Assembly: GCF_001544455.2 (NCBI RefSeq)
Contig: NZ_FCOC02000025.1
Span: forward strand, 1 to 64,000
Source: Caballeronia sordidicola
GTDB taxonomy: Bacteria > Pseudomonadota > Gammaproteobacteria > Burkholderiales > Burkholderiaceae
DNA: 64,000 bases
Direction: 5' to 3'
Shown here: positions 34,572 through 43,790 of the stretch, in pieces
How the letters are laid out: each line of letters opens with the position of its first letter
Position numbering within the stretch: position 1 is the first letter of the stretch
Position numbers and translations under genes: made by a program
The notes under the pieces: generated by a model
The model's input: only the letters and a program-made list of their open reading frames with translations
Told to the model about the DNA's origin: nothing
The model's database searches: none

Positions 34572-35858
34572 ATGGCAAAAGCTGACGAAATTGATTACAT
34601 CAAGAAAGTTGCGCAGGTAGAAGCGTTCTCCACCGATGACTTCATGGACTATCTTGCACGCAAACCATTCTCGGACGAACGGTGCGGCGAATATCTGATG
34701 GACATTGCGCAAGTGATGAGGCTTCTTCCTGCCCCGCCCGCCAAACTGCTGGACGTTGGTGTTGGAAGCGGATGGACAAGCGAACTGTTCGCCAGTCGCG
34801 GCTACGAGGTGCTGGGGCTCGATATCAGCCCCGACATGATCGAACTTGCCAACCGCCGGGCGCGTGATGGTCTTTCGTTCCAGGTCTGCGATTACGAGGC
34901 AGGCACCGTTCCCACCGGTTTCGATGTAGCCGTAATCTACGATTCACTCCATCACGCCGACGATGAGTTCAAGGTCGTAAAGAATATCTTCGCCGCGCTC
35001 AACGACGGCGGGATTCTAGTCACTGTTGAACCGGGCGCTGGTCACTCGACCACCGAAGACAGCATTGCGGTCATGAAAAAATACGGCACGACTGAAAAGG
35101 ATATGCCGTGGTCGTTGCAGCAAAAATTGATGCAGCGGGCGGGTTTTGGAAGCGTCGGACAGTATCTTCGCCTGACACAGATGCCGCTCACCGAAATCAG
35201 CAGTACGGACGGTTCGCTAGAGCAAGTGCGGCATGCCATTTCGCTTGCTTACGAGACATCGACCGGATTAACGAGCATCGCTGTTGCAAAAAAAATTACC
35301 GAGTTTGTTGAACCTCCAGACGCGCAGTCCGAAAGAAGTAAGGCGCTGCTGGACCTGTCCGAGGCACTCAAAAGAAATTTGGACCCTCGGCCGGCAATCG
35401 CTCTACCCGCATTCGACCCACAGGCATTCGACGCCGCGATGACGGCGCAACTGTCTGCTATAGAACGGAGTGCTGCCGTACTTCACCGGCGGTTCGAGCA
35501 ATTGGACCAGCGGGTAGCCGGGATCGACAAACAGCAGGGCTTGACTATTGAAGCCGTCGCTGTCGAACAACGCGAAGGGCTTCACCACGTATTGAGCACG
35601 TTGAATCAGGTGCGGGGAGAGTTCGATGAATTGAAAGAAGCGATGCGCGTCATGTCGGGCACGGAAATCACCGAACTGAAGGCTGCCCTCTGGCAACTGA
35701 GATCTGTTGATTCCATCGAAATCAAAGACAGCATCAAGGCTTTCCGAATTGAAATCGCGATCAATCTCACGCGCAAATTCAGGATGCTCGCGGGCGGCAT
35801 CGCAGCGATCGCGCTCGGCGTAGCTGTTATGTTGGCAGTCGGCTTCCACTGGATCTGA
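34572..35858 (+). CDS. membrane-anchored SAM methyltransferase with coiled coil
   Basis: 428 aa. N-terminal class I methyltransferase: motif I LLDVGVGSGWTS (59-70), acidic LGLDISPDM and VAVIYDSLHHADDEF. Residues about 290-395 are heptad-rich (AIERSAAVLHRRFEQLDQRV, FDELKEAMRVM), and a single membrane span closes the protein (MLAGGIAAIALGVAVMLAVG). The layout places the catalytic domain in the cytoplasm at the end of a stalk. It is the second methyltransferase/coiled-coil protein of the locus, and its job may be modification of lipid-linked chains at the membrane. Confidence 0.82.
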   Translation: MAKADEIDYIKKVAQVEAFSTDDFMDYLARKPFSDERCGEYLMDIAQVMRLLPAPPAKLLDVGVGSGWTSELFASRGYEVLGLDISPDMIELANRRARDGLSFQVCDYEAGTVPTGFDVAVIYDSLHHADDEFKVVKNIFAALNDGGILVTVEPGAGHSTTEDSIAVMKKYGTTEKDMPWSLQQKLMQRAGFGSVGQYLRLTQMPLTEISSTDGSLEQVRHAISLAYETSTGLTSIAVAKKITEFVEPPDAQSERSKALLDLSEALKRNLDPRPAIALPAFDPQAFDAAMTAQLSAIERSAAVLHRRFEQLDQRVAGIDKQQGLTIEAVAVEQREGLHHVLSTLNQVRGEFDELKEAMRVMSGTEITELKAALWQLRSVDSIEIKDSIKAFRIEIAINLTRKFRMLAGGIAAIALGVAVMLAVGFHWI

Positions 35859-36732
35859 TCACCAAGTGCTCACTCGGCGGCATTACGCGAACGATGATGG
35901 TTTCCCGTGACGCCTCGGTTTTACCAGCCCCGATCTCGATGCAATCGGCACCGGTGGAACAAGACTAGTCGTTGCGATGTCTTCTTCCGGGAAGTTCGAA
36001 GCCCGCCGCAGCAAGTCGTGCCAATGTACCGGATTCGGTGGCGACACCGTTACGGCATTCGCTCCATGGAGCCTCCCGATGGTTCAAACAAGAGCTTCGT
36101 GGGCGCGAAAGCACGTTCAACATCGTCGACATCATGTCTCGTACGCGCAAATAGATTGGAGCACGAAACCCCGGCGGCTCGAGTGGAATTTGGGCAGGCA
36201 AGCGAGACTTAGGAGAGGAGAACGGCGAGAGTCGCTCATCAATTTCGGGCGTTGGCACGTGGATATCCACTTTACGAAAAATCTGGCCGCACCACGGCGG
36301 GCGACGCTCAGCGCACCAGCCCAATGAGATAAATAGCTAAGCGCGAAGATGTTTCGCGTCAGTTCACGAAGGGCGAACGTCTAAGTATCGGGGCCATGGC
36401 AATAAAACTCAGATATCAAGACGGGTTTCGCATGGCTGTAAGCGAAACCATCCAAACCAGACTGGCTTTAAATTTGATCGCACTGTTGAATGGGCAGTCG
36501 GTAACTATTCAGTACTTCCCGATGGCACCACGTTACAAACGCACGGATGTCGACAGCAGTCACATGCGCGACGCAACGCTCCTTGGCCTTGGTCGCCGGA
36601 TTAACGTCCCTCCTGTACGAGAGCGGTCCAGTGCGAGAAACCAACGCTAGCGACCAGTTGCGGCTCCGCGCAAACTACAATGTAGTCACTTAGTTATAAT
36701 ACCAAAATGTGTAACCTACCTTTTTACTTCCC
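35859..36732. other. gene-poor stretch
   Basis: Only weak frames occur (for example 36396-36650, forward, 84 aa, without a recognised domain). TATAAT at 36695-36700 precedes the small gene at 36733. Confidence 0.4.
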
Positions 36733-37020
36733 ATGACCGATGCAGTCATAACAACTCCCACCGAAGACGCACCGATTCGTTCTAATTATCCGGTTTGTGA
36801 TCCAACCGCCTTTCCGCGGTACGTAGTCAGCTTCTATGGCGGCGGTAACATGGTTGTTAGCAAAGCGGAATACAACGCTTGGGAAGGAATTGAATCCACT
36901 CATCGATATATTCAGCATATTGCGTTCCCCGGTTGCAACATGCGATTGCAACATGAAGGAAAATTTTTGCCTGAATACGAGGAGCGGGTGTTTCCTTCGA
37001 GATCTGGGGAGACGCTCTAG
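36733..37020 (+). CDS. hypothetical small protein (95 aa)
   Basis: ATG at 36733, 32 bases after a TATAAT box. The product is soluble (FPRYVVSFYGGGNMVVSKAE, FPGCNMRLQHEGKFLPEYEE) and its AT-richer codons differ from the neighbours, which suggests foreign origin. No good ribosome binding site and no recognised family. It could be a real island gene or a chance frame. Confidence 0.38.
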   Translation: MTDAVITTPTEDAPIRSNYPVCDPTAFPRYVVSFYGGGNMVVSKAEYNAWEGIESTHRYIQHIAFPGCNMRLQHEGKFLPEYEERVFPSRSGETL

Positions 37021-37198
37021 TCGTCTGAGCATACGACTGGGTCATGGTCGGTGGACTTGGCTTATTACTACAGCCGTAGATATGCCGAGGGCACGCCGCC
37101 GCGTCGTCGGTAATGGCATTGCCGGGCGCGGTACTGGTGTCGACGCCGCCATATTGACCGCGACATCAAATGCTCAATGGAGTGGAGCGTTCGCCACA

Positions 37199-37490
37199 TC
37201 AGTCGACACAGTAACCGGCGGATCTGCTGGACGCTGAATGGCAGTGAACCTTCCGCTGTTTTTTGGCCTGTGCCCTCAAGCCAGCAAGCGCCGCGTGCGC
37301 CAGCAACGCCAGCGTGATGTGACGGTACCAGCCCTGCCAGCGACGCACCTCATGTTGTCGAGGCCGCATTCGCCCTTGGCGGCCTCAAATCCAACCTCGA
37401 TTTCCCTTCGGCTGCCGGCGACGTTGACCCGCGTCTGGCGGGTACCCTTGGTACGGAGTACGTAGACGACGTAATAGGCGTGTTCACGGG
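37199..37490 (-). pseudogene. IS701-type transposase remnant (C-terminal, frameshifted)
   Basis: On the reverse strand one frame reads REHAYYVVYVLRTKGTRQTR, then VAGSRREIEVGFEAAKGECG. After a one-base shift at about 37355 the next frame reads HEVRRWQGWYRHITLALLAH, then AALAGLRAQAKK. The order of a SRxxIExxFExAKGExGLDxxEVRxW motif followed by GWYRHITLAxLAHA is the C-terminal signature of IS701-family transposases. The 5' part and element ends are gone. It marks past insertion or rearrangement inside the polysaccharide locus. Confidence 0.75.
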
Positions 37491-37724
37491 TATCATGCGT
37501 ATTTCGTGGAAGCTGGACACGCGTTTCGCGTGAAGGCTGACAGGTGTTTCGCGCGTTCTACCCATATTGCCGAATTAAGGATTTCACCGTTTTAGAGACT
37601 TGATGTAGACTCCTCAAAAAATTTTGGCTAAGGAACACGGAAATCGCTGGGCGTGTTATTTTTATCGCGGCCCTTGCGGTTCGGACCCACGAATTCGCCG
37701 TCCAGCACGGGTGTGTGTAACACA

Positions 37725-39368
37725 ATGACCAGAAAAACAAGTCTCATAGCGCTGCTCGGATATCTTGCGCTTTCGTTTTTGCTTTATGGACGCGGGTTTG
37801 GAAATGGAGAGATATTCCAGCCCGGGGGTGACCCGATCGTATATATCTGGTGTCTGAACTGGTGGCCGTTCGCCTTGTCTCATGGCATCAATCCATCTGT
37901 ATCAGACTACATCTGGAATCCCACCGGGTTCCCAATGTGGTGGGCTAACTCGATTCCGTCTCTGGCGTTGATTTTTTCGCCTATCACCCTCACGCTCGGC
38001 GCTGTCCGAAGTTGGAACATCATCAACTTGCTTACGCCAGCACTTAATGCTTATGCCTGTTTCCTGCTGATTCGCTACCTGACGAAGCAGACGATACCCT
38101 CGTTCATGGCGGCGTTGATTTTTGGATTCGCTTCCTATATCACTGCCCAGCAATTAGGGCACATAAGCCTGAGTCTTGTTCCATTTGTTCCAATGACGGT
38201 GTTATTGGTGGTGAAGCGTGCGGCGCGCGAACTCACCCGTATAGCCTATATCACGGTTATGGCATCCATGGCGATCGTGCAATTTGGGATATCGACCGAG
38301 GTGCTCGCCAGTTCCGCCTTCTTCGGACTTGTTGCTTTTTTGATCTTTCGAGGCCGTTATCGAAATTCGCATGACCTATTCGGCCTCGCCACGGATACGG
38401 TTATTGCTAGTGTAATAGCAGTATTGGTACTCTCGCCCGCCCTCTATTACATGGCGATCGGATCGAAAGAACTGCCGAGCGTCATCAATAGTCCGAAGAT
38501 GTTCTCCGCTGACCTGCTGAACTTGCTGGTTCCAAACCCTACAATATGGCTGGGCGGCGATTCACTTCAATCGTTGGCGGCTAGGTTCACCGGAAATTTT
38601 TCGGAGCAAGGCGCTTATATTGGAATAGGGATCCTCGTAATCCTGATTCTGGCAATCCGCGCCAGCGCACAGGAACGATGGTCAAAACCTCTTTGGATTA
38701 CGCTCGCGGTGACTGCGGTTTGTAGTCTGGGACCGGTCCTCTGGTTTGCCGGCATCAATACTCGAATCCCGCTCCCTTGGTTGATATTCACTAAAGTTCC
38801 GATCATCAGGCATGCACTACCTACGCGGTTCACGCTATATGTCTCGCTAGTTATAGCGATCTACATTGGCATCTGGCTATCGATAAGTACAGGTAGCAGG
38901 AAAGCGCGATACGCTGCCACGCTCGCCTCGCTTCTCTTTCTACTGCCCAACCCAAAATGGTTTGCGTTCGGAGATGTCACCACACCGGCCGCGCTCTCGA
39001 AGCTTGAGGTAATGCAGGCGCTAGGTACGAACGCAAACGCTGTCGTACTTCCCTATGGCTATCTCGGCAATTCCATGTTATGGCAACTCAACTCAGGCAT
39101 GGCGTTCAAGATGGCCGGAGGATATGTAGGGTTCGTGCCGCAGTCGCAATGGAAGTACAAAGCGATGATGTATCTCTATGATGCCGAGCAAGCCCCAAAC
39201 CAAGACTCCTTTAATCAGGCAGTCGCAGAATTTTGCGCGAGCAACCGTGTCACCGCGATCGTTCTTGCGCCGGGGGCCTCAAAGTATTTGGCAACGGCAG
39301 TATCGAATCTCCCTTGGCCGAAAGATGCGTATGGGGATACGACTGTTGTCAGGGTTCCTAATCTTTGA
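37725..39368 (+). CDS. GT-C-like polytopic membrane protein, paralogue 1
   Basis: 547 aa from the ATG at 37725. About ten to twelve membrane segments. The first outer loop reads FQPGGDPIVYIWCLNWWPFA, with an Asp where GT-C enzymes hold their catalytic acid, then LGHISLSLVPFVP. The C-terminal soluble part contains VVLPYG and MAGGYVGF. It shares length (547 aa) and motifs along its whole length with the gene at 39724, a tandem duplication. Likely a polyprenyl-phosphate-sugar-dependent transferase working in the periplasm; family name not certain. Confidence 0.72.
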   Translation: MTRKTSLIALLGYLALSFLLYGRGFGNGEIFQPGGDPIVYIWCLNWWPFALSHGINPSVSDYIWNPTGFPMWWANSIPSLALIFSPITLTLGAVRSWNIINLLTPALNAYACFLLIRYLTKQTIPSFMAALIFGFASYITAQQLGHISLSLVPFVPMTVLLVVKRAARELTRIAYITVMASMAIVQFGISTEVLASSAFFGLVAFLIFRGRYRNSHDLFGLATDTVIASVIAVLVLSPALYYMAIGSKELPSVINSPKMFSADLLNLLVPNPTIWLGGDSLQSLAARFTGNFSEQGAYIGIGILVILILAIRASAQERWSKPLWITLAVTAVCSLGPVLWFAGINTRIPLPWLIFTKVPIIRHALPTRFTLYVSLVIAIYIGIWLSISTGSRKARYAATLASLLFLLPNPKWFAFGDVTTPAALSKLEVMQALGTNANAVVLPYGYLGNSMLWQLNSGMAFKMAGGYVGFVPQSQWKYKAMMYLYDAEQAPNQDSFNQAVAEFCASNRVTAIVLAPGASKYLATAVSNLPWPKDAYGDTTVVRVPNL

Positions 39369-39723
39369 ACATTTGGCGCCGATGCTTTCCGCGCAAATTT
39401 CGATTCGACTGCCATCGTGCTGGCGCCAAGACTCGCCTGAACGAAGGTCTATACAGTGTTGTGAAAAGACTAAAAGGCTGACATTTCCGCCACAAGCTGC
39501 GACCGGAAATGCTTACGTACAGTTTCCGGCCGATTTCGTCGTGCGACCATTTTGCTGCCCAGCAGTCCCGGATCGAGGCGCATGTACCGATAAATGCCTA
39601 CGAGATTCATGAAACTGCATAATCTTCTCTCCGCGCCCGCGCCGTGTGAGGATGCGACGCTTATTGAAAACCGATGTGCAGCGGCTTCGGTGTGGATGCT
39701 CCGCTCTTCGGACGCGCCATCAA
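39369..39723. other. 355-bp spacer between the tandem paralogues
   Basis: No gene. No terminator-like hairpin with a T-tract was seen, so transcription may run through. Confidence 0.4.
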
Positions 39724-41367
39724 ATGCGTAGACTCTCCGTTGTCCTGCCGCTTGTCGGATACCTTGCCGCTTCGCTCGCGCTTTTCAGTCATGGCATTAG
39801 CACTGGAAGCGTCTTCCAACCTGGAACGGATCCCATCGCGTACATTTGGTTTCTGAAGTGGTGGCCCTACGCGATATCGCATGGGGTCGATCCATTCCTG
39901 ACTCACTTGTTGTGGAGTCCGACGGGTTTCAGCGTGCTGTGGGCAAACTCGATCCCCACGCTCGCGATCCTCATGTGGCCAGTGACCGCTTTGAAGGGCG
40001 CCGAGACCAGTTGGAGCGTTCTCTGCCTCGCCGCTCCCGCACTCAACGCGTACAGCGCCTTCCTGCTGTTGCGATACCTAGTCAAGAACGGGCGGCCCGC
40101 GGCTATCGGTGGTTTCATCTTTGGGTTCTCGCCTTACATCAGCAGCCATGTACTCGGGCACATCAGCCTGACGGTTGTTGCGCTGGTTCCACTGATCGCT
40201 CTCATGGCGGTTCGCCGCGCGAACCGCGAGATTAGCAAACGGTCGTTCGTCACTACGCTGTCGCTAATTGTGCTTCTGCAATTCGGAATCTCGATGGAAG
40301 TCCTCGCAACGTCAGCGCTTTTCGGCTCTGTCGCTTACGTCGCGTTCTACCTGTCCATGCGCACCAGCCTGGACATGAAAGGACTGGCAATCGACACATT
40401 GATCTCTGCCGCCATATGTATCGTTCTGCTGTCTCCCGCGTTCTACAGCCTGTGGCTCGGCTCGAAACAGCTTCCAAAGATCATCAATAGCCCGATCGTT
40501 TTTTCAAACGACGTGCTCGGCTTTCTTGTACCAATGCAAACAGTCTGGCTAGGCGGAGACGCACTCGCCAGCTTCACGCGTCGCTTTAGCGCAACCGCGT
40601 CCGAACAGAATGCATATCTCGGCGTCCCCCTGATCGTCGTCGCCATCATCGCGTTCCGCAGTGCCAGACAAGAAGCATGGGGACGGCCGCTCGGTTGGAC
40701 AACACTGATCGCAGCCCTCATGTCACTCGGTCCGATCGTCTGGATCGCCGGGCATCATTTCAAGATGCCATTGCCCGGTATCATCGCAATGTTCCTACCC
40801 CTTCTAAAGCACGCGTTACCCAGCCGATTTGCGCTCTATACATCGCTCGGCATCGCCGTATTCGTAAGCGCCTGGCTCGCTCGATCACCCTCCCGTGTAA
40901 AGTATGCATTCGCTCTGCTCGCTGCCATTTTCATCCTCCCCAACCCCGGTGCCTTCTCGTTCGTCTCATACAGCACGCCCACGGTTTTTTCCGATCCCGC
41001 CAGTGTCGACCGCCTGAACCAGAGAGGAACAGTCGTCGTCCTTCCATACGGACGCGCTGGCAACTCGATTTTGTGGCAGCTACGTGCGGACTTCCGCTTC
41101 AAAATGGCAGGCGGTTATGTCGGCTTCACGCCGAAGGCGTTTGAGGCCTGGCCTGCCATCGATTATTTTTCCGCAGCGACACTGCCTGTCCCACAGCCCG
41201 ATTTCAAAACAAATGTGCTCGCGTTTTGTATAGACCACGGCGTGGGATCTATCGTGGTGGAAAGCGGTACGCCCGCGGTCCTGACCGAGCAATTGCACGC
41301 GCTGCACTGGCCAACTCGTAAAGTGGGCGACGCGGAAGTGATCGAAGTACCGTCCTCGCCGCAATAG
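39724..41367 (+). CDS. GT-C-like polytopic membrane protein, paralogue 2
   Basis: 547 aa from the ATG at 39724 (MRRLSVVLPLVGYLAA). It matches paralogue 1 throughout: FQPGTDPIAYIWFLKWWPYA, VLGHISLTVVALVPL, INSPIVFSNDVLGFLVP, SEQNAYLGV, RFKMAGGYVGF. The most similar parts are the outer-loop Asp motif and the INSP and WLGGD segments, which suggests a shared catalytic site with different sugar or acceptor use. It converges on gtrB, 155 bp away, and so sits next to the machinery that would supply its lipid-linked donor. Confidence 0.72.
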   Translation: MRRLSVVLPLVGYLAASLALFSHGISTGSVFQPGTDPIAYIWFLKWWPYAISHGVDPFLTHLLWSPTGFSVLWANSIPTLAILMWPVTALKGAETSWSVLCLAAPALNAYSAFLLLRYLVKNGRPAAIGGFIFGFSPYISSHVLGHISLTVVALVPLIALMAVRRANREISKRSFVTTLSLIVLLQFGISMEVLATSALFGSVAYVAFYLSMRTSLDMKGLAIDTLISAAICIVLLSPAFYSLWLGSKQLPKIINSPIVFSNDVLGFLVPMQTVWLGGDALASFTRRFSATASEQNAYLGVPLIVVAIIAFRSARQEAWGRPLGWTTLIAALMSLGPIVWIAGHHFKMPLPGIIAMFLPLLKHALPSRFALYTSLGIAVFVSAWLARSPSRVKYAFALLAAIFILPNPGAFSFVSYSTPTVFSDPASVDRLNQRGTVVVLPYGRAGNSILWQLRADFRFKMAGGYVGFTPKAFEAWPAIDYFSAATLPVPQPDFKTNVLAFCIDHGVGSIVVESGTPAVLTEQLHALHWPTRKVGDAEVIEVPSSPQ

Positions 41368-41420
41368 AAGTCGTCGAGCTCGCCCGGAAAAATAAATTAC
41401 GTGAGTGTTCTTCGGACCTC

Positions 41421-41451
41421 TAAAAAAACAAGCCGCCCGGAGGCAGCTTGT
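41421..41451 (-). terminator. Rho-independent terminator of the rfbFGH-to-gtrB operon
   Basis: On the reverse strand ACAAGCTGCC (from 41451) and GGCGGCTTGT pair with one mismatch around TCCG, followed by seven T residues (41428 down to 41422). It lies about 70 bases after the gtrB stop. Confidence 0.88.
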
Positions 41452-41522
41452 CGTATCGCAGATAATTCAGTATCAGTGAAGGGGTGCCACTGGCCTGCGC
41501 AAACCTATCGACCAAAGCGCTG

Positions 41523-42464
41523 TTACTCCGGCACGTCGAAATTAATCCGCTCTGACTCAATAACCAGTGGCATATTGCGAATCTTCGTGTGAATGGAGCC
41601 AATGTATTCTCCAAGTAACCCAATGAACAACATTTGGATCGCGCCGAAGAAAAACATCCCAATGAGAATGGGTGCAACGCCAAGTTGAAAAGAATTCCAG
41701 AAGATCAGCTTCGCTATCAGGAAACCGAGCGCGGCGAGCATGCTGATGATAGCGAGCAGGAAACCGCCCATAGCCATGAGACGGAGTGGAACCTTGGAAT
41801 GGTTCGTGATCCCAAGCATGGCTATATCGTAAAGCGTGTAGAAATTGTTCTTCGTCACACCTCGCTGCCGCCTCGGCTGCTTGAACGGAACCGTTGCAAT
41901 CGGAAAACCGATCTCGCACAGCAGTCCGCGGAAGTACGGGTAGGGATCCTGCAGTTTTCGAAGAATCTCGATAACAACTTTATCGAACAGACCCGCGCCG
42001 GTCGCATTATTCACCAGCGAAACTTCCGAAATCCGCGAGATCATGCGGTAGTACGTTTTCCTGATAAAAAACATTACCGTCGACTCTTCGCTCTCCGGCT
42101 TGACCGCGAGCACGGTTTTGAAACCCTCTTCCCATTTCCTGACGAAGTCTACTATCATCTCGGGGGGGTCCTGCAAGTCGGAAGCAATGAGGATACAAGC
42201 GTCGCCATGCGATTGCAGCAACGCATGGTAAGGCGACGTTATATGACCAAAATTTCGGGCATTAATAATGATTTTCAGCCGCTTGTCCTGTGCTGCCAAA
42301 ACTTTAAGCTTAGCAACCGTGCTGTCTGTAGAACAATTGTCGATACAAATGTGCTCGTACTCGTACGGCAAATTCTCCATCACCTTGGCAATACGCCGAT
42401 AGAGTTCCTCCACGTTGCCTTCCTCGTTGTAACAGGGAGTGACAATGCTTATCAGCTTAGCCAT
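41523..42464 (-). CDS. gtrB: GtrB/DPM1-type polyprenyl-phosphate glycosyltransferase
   Basis: 313 aa. GT2 domain with SIVTPCYNEEGNVEELYRRI, IDNCSTDSTV and the metal-binding ASDLQDPPE. Two C-terminal membrane segments (about 230-255 and 265-290) follow, then GEYIGSIHTKIRNMPLVI, as in GtrB and DPM1-like enzymes that move a sugar from its nucleotide to undecaprenyl phosphate. It overlaps gtrA by 8 bases and is the last gene of the rfbFGH operon, so its donor may be the branched sugar made upstream rather than UDP-glucose. Donor choice is inference. Confidence 0.92.
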   Translation of the reverse strand: MAKLISIVTPCYNEEGNVEELYRRIAKVMENLPYEYEHICIDNCSTDSTVAKLKVLAAQDKRLKIIINARNFGHITSPYHALLQSHGDACILIASDLQDPPEMIVDFVRKWEEGFKTVLAVKPESEESTVMFFIRKTYYRMISRISEVSLVNNATGAGLFDKVVIEILRKLQDPYPYFRGLLCEIGFPIATVPFKQPRRQRGVTKNNFYTLYDIAMLGITNHSKVPLRLMAMGGFLLAIISMLAALGFLIAKLIFWNSFQLGVAPILIGMFFFGAIQMLFIGLLGEYIGSIHTKIRNMPLVIESERINFDVPE

Positions 42465-42855
42465 AGTTAAATACGAACCTTTTGTTCAGGAAAAATGCCA
42501 ATACAGCCATAGGAAGAATCATGACCGCTCCACCCACATAGGGTGGCCACCCGATCTGCGCCATCATTTTGATGCCAAGGGCATTGGCCGCGTAGACCAC
42601 GGCATACGAGGCGACAAAACGGAAGATCAGCCGGTTGTCATGTGAACCAAAAACCAACGCACCTGTACTTTTGAAATTGAATGCGACACCCAGTATTGTC
42701 GCCAGAAGAAGCGCCAGCGCGTAGTGAAGTCCAAAATAGAGGAGCGCCGCAAAACATGCGTATCCAAATGCGGAGTTCAAGACTCCAACCATCAGAAATC
42801 GCACAAACTGATGCCGGAGTAAGTCACGAAACGCCAACCTCTCGACTTTGATCAC
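42457..42855 (-). CDS. gtrA: GtrA-family lipid-linked sugar flippase
   Basis: 132 aa, four membrane segments, with the family start RHQFVRFLMVGVLNSAFGYA (about 14-33) and the C-terminal NKRFVF. GtrA proteins are thought to flip undecaprenyl-phosphate-sugars to the periplasmic side. Start overlaps the reductase stop by 4 bases, and its end overlaps gtrB by 8. This tight coupling ties the flippase to the nucleotide-sugar pathway encoded upstream. Confidence 0.93.
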   Translation of the reverse strand: MIKVERLAFRDLLRHQFVRFLMVGVLNSAFGYACFAALLYFGLHYALALLLATILGVAFNFKSTGALVFGSHDNRLIFRFVASYAVVYAANALGIKMMAQIGWPPYVGGAVMILPMAVLAFFLNKRFVFNYG

Positions 42856-43787
42856 CGGCCGTTACCCGTGGAAAATACCAGGGCCAACTCATCGAGCACA
42901 TTGTCGAGCGAATTTTTGGTGGGCGTATATCCAAATGCTTCAGCCTTGCGATTCGTCGAATAGTAATGCATCTTCGCGCCAGTAGCATTGATTACCGCAG
43001 GATCCGTCGTTACCCTATACTTCAGTCCGAAGCGCTGCTGCAATTCCGAAAGTAACGTCAACTTTTCGACCGGCGCCTTCGTGTAGCAATCCACTACATC
43101 GTTCGCCGGCTGCGCGTTTAAAATCCGCTGCACGAGCTGATAGAAATCGTCCGGTCCCAGATAATCGCGTGTGATGTTCTCCGCGGATGTCGCGAGAGTT
43201 TTGCCGGATTGAATGGCGCGAACCGTATCGGTGATAAAAAAACGCGCCGTCATGTCTTGCGTGCGACTGAAGTAATTGAACACGCGTATATCGACAATCG
43301 GCAGCTCCGGCAGTGATCGATGACGACACTCTGCGTGAAGCTTTGCGATCGAGTACCAGTCCTCCGGGCGAAGCTGGTTGATCGCAACCAGCGAGCGCGT
43401 CGACGCATCAACGGGCTGATCGAAGCGAGAGCAGTAAGCAGCGCCGCTACTGAAGAAAATGTAGCGGCACTCGGGATGCGCACGGACGTAGGTCAGTGCG
43501 AGTTCGTCGAACTTGAGCGTGATATCGAAAATCGACGCGCCCATCGCTGCCGCCTGCGCGGGATCACCTACGCCGACAAAATTGATCACTGCGTTGAATC
43601 GATCGTGCTGGTCGAACCGGTCAAAGTCGGCGACCTGATACCGGCCCGGCGCGCCGATGCTCTCGAGCCACTGTGTGACGGCTCCCGGGCGTCTGGCGAA
43701 TAGCACTAATTCATCGGCACCCGTCATGAATGACAAGGTGAGGTCTTTACCGAGCTGACTGGTTGCGCCAAGGATAGCAATGCGCAT
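42852..43787 (-). CDS. NAD(P)-dependent SDR reductase/epimerase of the dideoxysugar operon
   Basis: 311 aa. Rossmann start ILGATSQLGKDLTLSF (4-19), FFSSGAAYCSR (Ser region) and YSIAK (Tyr-x3-Lys). It starts 3 bases after the transketolase subunit stop and overlaps gtrA by 4 bases. In the model it reduces a keto group of the CDP-sugar, either C-4 of the ring or the keto group on a two-carbon branch. An abequose- or paratose-synthase-like role without branching is the simpler alternative. Confidence 0.8.
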   Translation of the reverse strand: MRIAILGATSQLGKDLTLSFMTGADELVLFARRPGAVTQWLESIGAPGRYQVADFDRFDQHDRFNAVINFVGVGDPAQAAAMGASIFDITLKFDELALTYVRAHPECRYIFFSSGAAYCSRFDQPVDASTRSLVAINQLRPEDWYSIAKLHAECRHRSLPELPIVDIRVFNYFSRTQDMTARFFITDTVRAIQSGKTLATSAENITRDYLGPDDFYQLVQRILNAQPANDVVDCYTKAPVEKLTLLSELQQRFGLKYRVTTDPAVINATGAKMHYYSTNRKAEAFGYTPTKNSLDNVLDELALVFSTGNGR

Positions 43788-43790
43788 GAC

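Noticed and set aside
36396..36650. 84-aa forward frame upstream of the 36733 gene
   Set aside because: Weak start context and no domain; cannot be told from chance.
41634..42470. 278-aa forward frame opposite gtrB
   Set aside because: Fully antisense to GtrB, which has intact GT2 and membrane motifs; the forward product has no recognisable fold.
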